Positions 7,067-12,807 of a stretch of DNA of 21,515 nucleotides are shown here, in pieces. Where the stretch lies: the NCBI GenBank assembly GCA_946619065.1, contig CAMOLY010000002.1:1-21515 (forward strand). Direction: 5' to 3'. Under the pieces are notes generated by a model that was not told where the DNA came from, did not search any database, and was given only the letters and a program-made list of their open reading frames with translations. This DNA comes from an uncultured Clostridia bacterium (GTDB taxonomy: Bacteria; Bacillota; Clostridia; Oscillospirales; Oscillospiraceae). Position 1 is the first letter of the stretch, and each line of letters starts with the position of its first letter. Both the position numbers and the translations under genes were made by a program.

Positions 7067-7160
7067 CCACAACGTCACCCAACCGGGCCAGAAGGCCGTA
7101 CTGACGACTGGATGAACGCGGCCCCGAAAAGGCCCACGCCGGCTACTCCCTAATGATGCG
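7050..7160 (-). ncRNA. yybP-ykoY (Mn2+) riboswitch aptamer
   Basis: Read on the minus strand, the leader has the family's conserved blocks in order: AGGGAGTAGCC at the 5' side, a first stem (GGCC..GGCC type), then GTCGTCAGTACGG with the matching CCGGTTGGGTGACG, and finally GGCAAGACTTTTGC. Outer bases CGCAT (7156-7160) and ATGCG (7050-7054) can close the P1 stem. This class is known to bind Mn2+ and to turn on Mn2+ export genes. The 5' end of the aptamer coincides with the expected start site of the promoter at 7164-7192. The following terminator shares the 3' conserved strand. Confidence 0.88.
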
Positions 7161-7163
7161 ATT

Positions 7164-7192
7164 ACTATACCAGACGCGACCGCGTCTGTCAA
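7164..7192 (-). promoter_or_regulatory. Strong SigA promoter of the riboswitch-transporter unit
   Basis: On the minus strand, consensus -35 TTGACA (7187-7192), a 17-nt spacer and -10 TATAGT (7164-7169). Transcription would begin near 7157-7160, right at the aptamer. Confidence 0.85.
7171..7188. promoter_or_regulatory. Perfect 18-bp palindrome between -35 and -10 (candidate operator)
   Basis: CAGACGCG-AC-CGCGTCTG fills the spacer of the transporter promoter and overlaps the end of its -35. A dimeric repressor bound here would block RNA polymerase. The regulator is not encoded nearby. Confidence 0.6.
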
Positions 7193-7230
7193 GCACGAAA
7201 AGCCGAAGTGTGCCCAGCCGGAGGGATGAG

Positions 7231-7310
7231 AGTCACCGGTCACAAGTCACCAGGGGACGGGGATGCGAGTCAGCAGTCACCAGGCACCAGTGGGAGAGCG
7301 TTACGAGTCA
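7231..7310. repeat. Low-complexity intergenic repeat (AGTCACCAGG type), copy 2
   Basis: It shares the exact 16-mer GGGACGGGGATGCGAG (7254-7269) with 5443-5458 and has AGTCACCAGG twice (7245, 7275). It lies between the two divergent promoters at 7164 and 7397 and has no coding potential. Confidence 0.55.
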
Positions 7311-7368
7311 AGTCGCATGCCGCCTTCTCCCCTTCCATCGCGCGGACGGCGGTTTTGACGGTCCTTTC

Positions 7369-7397
7369 TTGACTTCGGCGGCGGGGTATGCTATCAT
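7369..7397 (+). promoter_or_regulatory. SigA promoter of the CPBP-family gene
   Basis: -35 TTGACT (7369-7374), a 17-nt spacer and -10 TATCAT (7392-7397), about 45 nt upstream of the GTG start. Confidence 0.65.
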
Positions 7398-7441
7398 AGG
7401 CGAAAACACGCGGCGTTTTTCGCCGGGAAGGGGATGAAGCT

Positions 7442-8452
7442 GTGAATCAGCCGCTGCTGCCGCGGCCGCGCTTCTGGGTGCGGGCGGCCAAGGAAAAACA
7501 GATCCGAACCACCCTCATGGGAGACATGATCCGGTTCATGATCGTCTTTTTGATCGCGACCGTGCTGGAAAGCCTGCTGATGTCTCTGCCGATCACCTTC
7601 TGGGTCCTGACCCGGAACAGACTTGAGCTGCAGCAGGGCGGCGTGGAGCTGGGCAATCTGGAAAAAATGATTGCCCAGCTGATGGAAAAGCTCCCGCCCT
7701 GGATGAACGTTGCCGTTCTCTTTGCCGCCGCCGCCTACGGAATCGCCGCAGTCTTCTACTGCAAAAAGTATGAAAAGCGGACCCTTCCCTCGATGGGACT
7801 GGCGAAGCAATCGGCTCTGCCGGAAACGCTCGGCGGTCTGGTCGCTGGACTGGCTCTGTTCGCGGCCCTGACCGGGATCGGCGCGGCTGCAGGCGGCTTC
7901 CGGGTCTCTCCCTTCACCCTGGATGCGCAGCAGCTTCCCCTGCTCGCGCTGGCCTTGCTCGGCTGCGCCGTCGCGGGCGGCGCGCGGGAGCTGCTCTTCC
8001 GGGGCTATCTTGCCCCCAGCTTCGGTTCGGGTCTGCCGGTCGCCTTCGCGGTGGGCCTGACGACTGTGGCCTCCCTGCTGGCCTCCGGCGGCGGGAGCGG
8101 CTTCGTCCCCTACGCCAATCTGCTCCTGCTGAATCTGCTGCTGTGCGTCTGCACGATCAAGCGGGGGAACCTCTGGAGCGCAATTGGGCTGCATGCCGGC
8201 TGGCTGTTTGCCGGGAATTTCCTGTTCGGTTTCGATCTGCCTGCAAATGACCGTCTCTGCCTCTTCCGCGTGGAATCCGCCGGTTACCGCAAGCTGCTGA
8301 CCGGCGGGAGCAACGGTCCCGAGGGCAGCCTCTGCGCCACCCTGGTCCTGCTGGCTGCGCTGGCCGTCGCCTATGCACTCCGCGCAAAGGATCCCGCGCC
8401 GCAGGGCGAGGCTAACAAACCGGGTACGCCGGGACCGGACGCCACAATCTGA
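7442..8452 (+). CDS. CPBP-family (Abi/Rce1-like) membrane protein with degraded active site
   Basis: This is a 336-aa polytopic membrane protein with helices at about 30-58, 88-107, 131-150, 166-181, 196-215, 222-262 and 297-312. The pattern matches CPBP intramembrane metalloproteases. Motif 1 is present as RELLFRG (182-188), where the family has EExxxR. Motif 3 is intact as GLHAGWLFAGNF, with H251 and N259. The first Glu of motif 1 is Arg (R182), and no His is found where motif 2 should be (VASLLASGGGSGF, 209-221). It is therefore probably not an active protease. The start is GTG at 7442, with AAGGGG 8 nt upstream and MNQPLL following. The tail is soluble and Pro/Gly-rich. It is transcribed alone. 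It could be a membrane scaffold or an immunity-type protein. The function is unknown. Confidence 0.75.
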   Translation: MNQPLLPRPRFWVRAAKEKQIRTTLMGDMIRFMIVFLIATVLESLLMSLPITFWVLTRNRLELQQGGVELGNLEKMIAQLMEKLPPWMNVAVLFAAAAYGIAAVFYCKKYEKRTLPSMGLAKQSALPETLGGLVAGLALFAALTGIGAAAGGFRVSPFTLDAQQLPLLALALLGCAVAGGARELLFRGYLAPSFGSGLPVAFAVGLTTVASLLASGGGSGFVPYANLLLLNLLLCVCTIKRGNLWSAIGLHAGWLFAGNFLFGFDLPANDRLCLFRVESAGYRKLLTGGSNGPEGSLCATLVLLAALAVAYALRAKDPAPQGEANKPGTPGPDATI

Positions 8453-8572
8453 ACCAGCGGCCAAACCGCCCGCGTGGCGCACGATAATACGCTGCTGCAA
8501 CTCACTTTTTCACGCTTTTGCCTTTGCAGTGCGGAATCGGCAGCGGTCGGATCATCGGGAAACGCTCTCGCG

Positions 8573-8601
8573 CTGTGGGCGCATGATACGCGCCACTACG
8601 G
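8573..8601 (-). repeat. 29-bp dispersed palindromic repeat, copy B
   Basis: On the minus strand it reads CCGTAGTGGCGC...GCGCCCACAG and matches 1345-1373 with about four differences. It is part of the 313-bp gene-free stretch 8453-8765, which otherwise holds the tandem repeat at 8629 and the octamer repeat at 8676. Confidence 0.65.
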
Positions 8602-8628
8602 ATGAGACGGCGGGTATATGGCCGCTGT

Positions 8629-8670
8629 GGTCAGCGGCCACTACGGGTCAGCGGCCACTACGGGTCAGCG
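8629..8670 (+). repeat. 17-bp tandem repeat, about 2.5 copies
   Basis: The unit GGTCAGCGGCCACTACG occurs at 8629-8645 and 8646-8662, with a partial third copy at 8663-8670. Its reverse complement begins CGTAGTGGC, like the 29-bp repeat next to it, so the two may be related. Confidence 0.85.
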
Positions 8671-8675
8671 CTCGC

Positions 8676-8747
8676 ATTTCACTCTTTCACTTTTTCATTC
8701 TTTCGCTTTTCCTCTTTTTCACCCCTTCACTCTTTCACTTTTCTTCC
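8676..8747 (-). repeat. Octamer repeat tract (AANNRTGA), locus 1
   Basis: The + strand is a pyrimidine-rich tract. On the minus strand it resolves into about eight consecutive 8-bp units such as AAAAGTGA, AAGAGTGA, AGGGGTGA, AAGAATGA and AAAAGTGA, all in the same 8-nt phase. The same consensus appears at 18333-18380 (+) and 18443-18487 (-). Confidence 0.7.
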
Positions 8748-8765
8748 GCAATCCTGTCCGGTGAT

Positions 8766-8800
8766 GCAAAAGGCCGACTCCTCGGAGTCGGCCTTTTTGC
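8766..8800. terminator. Bidirectional intrinsic terminator
   Basis: A perfect stem, AAAAGGCCGACTC against GAGTCGGCCTTTT with a short loop, has A and T runs on its two sides. It can end both the + strand CPBP transcript and the minus-strand small coiled-coil gene, whose stop lies about 23 nt away. Confidence 0.88.
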
Positions 8801-8822
8801 GCGGGTTTTGAATCCGTTTGTC

Positions 8823-9305
8823 TTATTCTGCCTTGGGTTCCTCGGGCTTGTCGTCCACGACCTCGAAGACGGCCTCGGCGGGCTCCTTCAGGTCTTCCAG
8901 ATTCTTCGACAGCTCGTCGAGATCCTTGTTCAGATCCTCAGCCGCCTGCTCGACGTCCTCGCAGACCTCCTCGGCGGCTTCCTCGACGGGCTCCGTCTCG
9001 GGCTCCTCCTTCGGCTTCTTTGCCTCTTCGACCTGAGACTTCAGGTCCTCGATGGCCTTGGTGGCCTCGGTGATCGCGTCACAGAGGGGGATGTACTCGG
9101 CGTCGTCCGGCTCCTCGCCGGTGATGTAGTCGCGGTAGTAGAGCTTGCCAAGCTCGGCGTAGGCCTTCTTCAGCTTCTCCTGCTCGGAGAGGATGTTGAA
9201 GTTTGCCTTCGTCACGGTGGCGGCGGACTTGGTGAACTTCGTGGCTGCCTGGGCGACCTCTGCCGCCAGTTTCTTCAAAGCTTCCAGACTTTCGTTCAGT
9301 GCCAT
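8823..9305 (-). CDS. Small acidic coiled-coil protein of unknown function
   Basis: This is a 160-aa soluble protein without signal peptide or membrane segment. Residues 1-95 are helical and coiled-coil-like (LEALKKLAAEVAQAATKFTKSA, then EQEKLKKAYAELGKLYYRDY). The layout is like short Clostridia proteins that normally end in a zinc ribbon. Here the ribbon is absent. Residues 96-160 are instead a highly acidic Glu/Pro/Lys stretch containing further heptads (AAEDLNKDLDELSKNLEDL). An AAAGGAG site precedes the ATG. It has its own promoter and terminator and sits 101 nt downstream of lgt. The strong charge bias suggests a structural or binding role. I do not recognise a named family. Confidence 0.75.
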   Translation of the reverse strand: MALNESLEALKKLAAEVAQAATKFTKSAATVTKANFNILSEQEKLKKAYAELGKLYYRDYITGEEPDDAEYIPLCDAITEATKAIEDLKSQVEEAKKPKEEPETEPVEEAAEEVCEDVEQAAEDLNKDLDELSKNLEDLKEPAEAVFEVVDDKPEEPKAE

Positions 9306-9350
9306 AACAAATTCGCTCCTTTCGGCGTTTTGGGGTTCTCTTACAGCTTC

Positions 9351-9378
9351 ATTATAACAGCTGTGTGATAAAATGGAA
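9351..9378 (-). promoter_or_regulatory. Promoter of the small coiled-coil gene
   Basis: On the minus strand there is a consensus -10 TATAAT (9351-9356). The -35 is poor (TTCCAT, 16-nt spacer). The short inverted repeat CAGCT/AGCTG flanks the -10. Confidence 0.5.
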
Positions 9379-9406
9379 GTCCCGCAGAGAAGAATTTACA
9401 GAAATT

Positions 9407-10270
9407 TCAGGATTCGGTCTCCGGCTCCGCCTTGAGCCGGTTGACCAGCATCGTGCTGCCGTCCGGGTGCTTTTTGACGCGGATCCAGATCAGGAGAGCG
9501 GTTGCCGCCGCAAAGCTGACCAGAGCCAGCAGCTGGCTCACCCGGATCGGCCCGAGCCTGAGCGAATCCGTCCGCAGCCCCTCGATCCAGGCGCGGCCCA
9601 GACCATACCAGGCCACATACAGCAAAAACACCTGGCCGTCGTACTTCCGCTTTTTGGAGAAAAAGTGGAGCAGAAGGAAACCGATCAGATTCCAGACCGA
9701 TTCATAGAGAAAGGTCGGGTGCCAGTAGTGCGCGTTGCCGGCCTGATCCAGCAGGCCCATGCGCAGGAAGCAGTCGGTCTCGGCGCCGTAGGCCTCGCGG
9801 TTGAAGAAATTTCCCCAGCGGCCGATGAGCTGGCCGATCAGCAGGCCAAGACCCATCAGATCCAGATAGGGCGCGAGCTTCTGTTTCTCGATTTTGGAGA
9901 AAAGGATCAGGCCGATGGCAGCGCCGATGATGCCGCCGTAGATCGCGATGCCGCCCTCCCAGATGTAGAGGATCGAAATCGGATCATCGGCGTAGCCGCC
10001 CTGCTTCCAGTAGAAGACCACATAGTAGATCCTGGCGCAGACGATGGCCAGCGGGACCGCCCAGAGCAGAGCGTCGGCCACCTTGTCGAAGTCGTAGCCA
10101 AAGGATCTGCAGCGTTTTTTGCCGTAGAGGATGGCCAGCAGGAAGCCGAGCGCGATCACAACGCCGTAGAGATAGATCTCCTTGCCGAACACGGTGAAGG
10201 GCAGGGTCCTGGGCGGGTCAAACCAGCCGATGCCCAGGCCGGGGAACGAGATGGGATCGTTTGGATGCAT
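9407..10270 (-). CDS. lgt: Prolipoprotein diacylglyceryl transferase
   Basis: This 287-aa membrane enzyme transfers diacylglyceryl from phosphatidylglycerol to the lipobox cysteine of prelipoproteins, the first step of lipoprotein maturation. The family signature GRWGNFFNRE is at 150-159, including the essential Arg and Asn. GGIAIYGGIIGA (106-117) and the conserved ARIYYV (79-84) are also present. About seven transmembrane helices are visible and the length is normal. Its ATG overlaps the TGA of the upstream M16 peptidase gene by one base, so the two are translationally coupled. It appears to be the last gene of an operon with ymfF-ymfH and the SLH surface protein. No clear terminator is seen before the next gene's promoter. 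Confidence 0.96.
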   Translation of the reverse strand: MHPNDPISFPGLGIGWFDPPRTLPFTVFGKEIYLYGVVIALGFLLAILYGKKRCRSFGYDFDKVADALLWAVPLAIVCARIYYVVFYWKQGGYADDPISILYIWEGGIAIYGGIIGAAIGLILFSKIEKQKLAPYLDLMGLGLLIGQLIGRWGNFFNREAYGAETDCFLRMGLLDQAGNAHYWHPTFLYESVWNLIGFLLLHFFSKKRKYDGQVFLLYVAWYGLGRAWIEGLRTDSLRLGPIRVSQLLALVSFAAATALLIWIRVKKHPDGSTMLVNRLKAEPETES

Positions 10271-11541
10271 CAGGTTTCTTCCTCCTTTGGCGCGATGACC
10301 GCGAAGGCCGCGGACTCCGGCCGGATCCGGCCGATGAGGTCCAGGACCTCGCCGGCAGTCACGGCGGCAATCTGCGCCGGAAAATCAAGGTAATCCATCC
10401 CCTCCAGCGCGGCCTCGGCCAGACGGATGCAGGTGGCACCGAAGCTGTCCAGCGAACGGACGCGGCGGCCGAACATGGCTTTTTTCAGGCGGCTGAGGGC
10501 CTCCCGGTCCACGCCCGCCCGGCAGATGCGCTCTGCTTCGGCGCAGATGGCCGCGAGAACCGCGTCCGGGTCCCGGCTGTCGCCGGAGAGGGTCAGCATC
10601 GCCACACTGCGGAAACGGTCGCAGCCGGCGGAAAAGCTGTCGTCGATCAGACCGGCGTCGTAGAGACGGCGGTAGCAGTCCGAGGAGGTGCCGGTCAGCA
10701 GCTCCATGGCCAGGTCGCCGGCAAGCTCGGTGCGCACCCCGTCCCCAGTCAGGGACGGGAGCGGAAAACCGGCGGCAAACATCGGCATCGCCACGTCCAT
10801 GCGGAGGGTCTGCCGGCCCCGCAGGGGCGGCCGGGCCATCGCCTCCGGGAAGCAGGACTGGACCTGCCCTTCCAGGCGGGGCGGCGCGCAGGCGGCGGCG
10901 ATTGCAAGAACCTCCTCCGGCGGAAGCGGACCCTCCACGCAGAGGACCAGATTGTCCGGCCGGTAGAAATCCCGGTAGCAGCGGCTCAGCGTATCGGCCG
11001 TGATTCTTCGGATTGAGTCCTGCGTGCCGAGGATCGGCACCGAGAGCGGATGGCCGGGCAGGGCGATTTGATTGAGAAATTCGAACAGCCGCGAATCCGG
11101 GCTGTCGTCGCTCATTTTGATCTCCTGATCAATGATTCCCCGCTCCCGCTCGACCAGCTCCGGGGTGAACCAGGGCGTGAAGACCATTTCCAGCAGCTGG
11201 CGGAGGTTTTCCGCAGGGTTCCGGGTGGTCTCCACATAGCAGGCGGTGCCGCAGCAGCCGGTGAAGGCGTTCGGATTGCCGCCCAGCGCGGAGAAGCGTT
11301 CATCGGCGCTGCCGCCGGGCAGATCGAAGAGCTTGTGCTCCAGATAGTGGGCGGTTCCGGCCGGCACGGAGCAGTCCGTGCCGTCTCTGCGCCAGTGAAG
11401 ATCCGCAGCCCCGTAGTTGACCGCAACCACGGCGAAGCTGCGCTCGAAGTCCGGCTTGTGCAAAACAAGGACACGCAGGCCGTTGGGAAGCACCTCCTCC
11501 CAGACCTGCTCACGCAGCCGGGGGTAGTCTCTGCATCTCAT
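10270..11541 (-). CDS. ymfH: M16-family zinc peptidase, YmfH type
   Basis: This 423-aa protein belongs to the insulinase/pitrilysin family. The inverted zinc motif HYLEH is at 65-69, and an ERGIIDQEIKM segment about 75 residues later supplies the further Glu. It is the catalytic-type partner of the M16 pair. In Firmicutes the pair is annotated as YmfF/YmfH, and also as associated with EF-P 5-aminopentanol modification. It has no signal peptide and is presumably cytoplasmic. It overlaps the upstream ymfF by 4 nt (ATGA) and the downstream lgt by 1 nt, so the three are co-translated. The true substrate is unknown. Processing of a peptide or modification of EF-P is the family-based guess. Confidence 0.9.
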   Translation of the reverse strand: MRCRDYPRLREQVWEEVLPNGLRVLVLHKPDFERSFAVVAVNYGAADLHWRRDGTDCSVPAGTAHYLEHKLFDLPGGSADERFSALGGNPNAFTGCCGTACYVETTRNPAENLRQLLEMVFTPWFTPELVERERGIIDQEIKMSDDSPDSRLFEFLNQIALPGHPLSVPILGTQDSIRRITADTLSRCYRDFYRPDNLVLCVEGPLPPEEVLAIAAACAPPRLEGQVQSCFPEAMARPPLRGRQTLRMDVAMPMFAAGFPLPSLTGDGVRTELAGDLAMELLTGTSSDCYRRLYDAGLIDDSFSAGCDRFRSVAMLTLSGDSRDPDAVLAAICAEAERICRAGVDREALSRLKKAMFGRRVRSLDSFGATCIRLAEAALEGMDYLDFPAQIAAVTAGEVLDLIGRIRPESAAFAVIAPKEEET

Positions 11542-12800
11542 GGCTCCGCCCCCTTCAGCAAATAGACAAAATCCTCCTGCGCGGCGGCGCCGAAGGCAGA
11601 GGCCTGCTCCGCCGTCACCCGTCCGATGGCCGCAGCGCGGTCTTCAATCGAACCTGCCGGACCGCCGAGGGAGACGCCGGCATAGAATTCCTCCATCCGG
11701 CCCGGGCTTTCGCAGACGCCGCGCAGGCCGGAGATCAGCAGGGCCTTTGCCTGGTCCAACTCGTCGGGTCCGATCCCGTCCGCGGCACAGAGGGCAAGTT
11801 GGCGGCGGATCTCCGCCAGGGCAGGCTCGGTCTGCTCGGCGTCGATGCCCGCGGTGACGAACATCGCGCCCTCCCGGCGGTCCAGCGAAGCGGACACCGC
11901 GTAGCACAGCGATGCCTCCTCCCGCATCCGCAGGAAGAGCCTGGAGCGATAGCTCCCGCCGTAGACGGCTGTGAAAACCTGGGCCGCAGCCAGCTCGTCG
12001 AGGGTCTGCGGGATCGGCGTCCGGAAGCCCACGGCAAGTCTGGCCTGGGTCAGATCACCGGTCTCGGTCAGGCTGCGGACGGGGCCGGGCGTCCGGAAAA
12101 CCGGCTCCGGCAGCTTTTCGCAGCTCCGCCCGGCCAGCGGGCGCAGCATCCCCCGCAGCAGCTCCGCCGCCCGCTGCGGCGTCTCGGAGCCCATGTAGAA
12201 GACCTCCGCCGGTGCATGGGCAAGGAGGGCCTGATACTGTTCATAGAGGTTTTTCGGGGTGATCCGGTCCAGGTCTTCCTCCTCGCCGGAGGCCGGGACC
12301 GCATAGGGCTCGCCGCGAAACATATTCCGGCACAGCTGCCGGATCGCGTAGAGCGCCTTGTCGTTCTTCTCGGCACGCATCGCGCTGCGCAGATTGGCGC
12401 ACTCCACCGCGAAGCCGGCAGGGTCAAAGCCGTCGTCCTTCACCAGCGGCTCAAACAGCAGATCATGGACGAAGCCGCAAAGCCGCTCCAGCAGCGGCTC
12501 CTGCGCGACGGCGTCCTCCAGAAAGGCCGCGTAGATGCCGGCAGTCTGGATCTGGCCATGCTTGCGCACCAGGCCGCCGACGGATGCGCCGCAGGCGTCG
12601 TCCAGGAAGCGGGAAACCGCGGTCGGATCCGGACAGGTCCGGCAGCCGCGCAGCAGAAGGTCCGGAATCAGCGCATTCATCGCTGCGGTCTCGGACCGAA
12701 GGGGACTCAGAAAGCTCACGCGGAAGCAGCCGGTTCGAAACCGGCTGCTTTGCACAGCTGTCAGGCGGACGCCCGGAAACAATTCAATCAATTCCGGCAT
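11538..12800 (-). CDS. ymfF: M16-family non-catalytic partner, YmfF type
   Basis: This 420-aa M16-family protein lacks the HxxEH zinc motif. The matching position reads ALIPDLLLRGC, as is usual for YmfF members of these pairs. The C-terminal half has the typical M16 GGSYRSRLFLRMREEASLCYAVSASLD segment (about 275-301), which helps bind substrate in the heterodimer. It overlaps ymfH by 4 nt and begins 7 nt after the stop of the SLH surface-protein gene, so it may be read from that gene's promoter. I see no separate promoter, although one could hide in the 3' end of the SLH gene. Confidence 0.88.
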   Translation of the reverse strand: MPELIELFPGVRLTAVQSSRFRTGCFRVSFLSPLRSETAAMNALIPDLLLRGCRTCPDPTAVSRFLDDACGASVGGLVRKHGQIQTAGIYAAFLEDAVAQEPLLERLCGFVHDLLFEPLVKDDGFDPAGFAVECANLRSAMRAEKNDKALYAIRQLCRNMFRGEPYAVPASGEEEDLDRITPKNLYEQYQALLAHAPAEVFYMGSETPQRAAELLRGMLRPLAGRSCEKLPEPVFRTPGPVRSLTETGDLTQARLAVGFRTPIPQTLDELAAAQVFTAVYGGSYRSRLFLRMREEASLCYAVSASLDRREGAMFVTAGIDAEQTEPALAEIRRQLALCAADGIGPDELDQAKALLISGLRGVCESPGRMEEFYAGVSLGGPAGSIEDRAAAIGRVTAEQASAFGAAAQEDFVYLLKGAEP

Positions 12801-12807
12801 TTCGGCC

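Noticed and set aside
6983..7243. N-terminal extension of the SLC13-type transporter to 7243
   Set aside because: This stretch is the promoter, riboswitch and terminator. The peptide it would encode is low in family similarity, and translation would have to start upstream of the -35.
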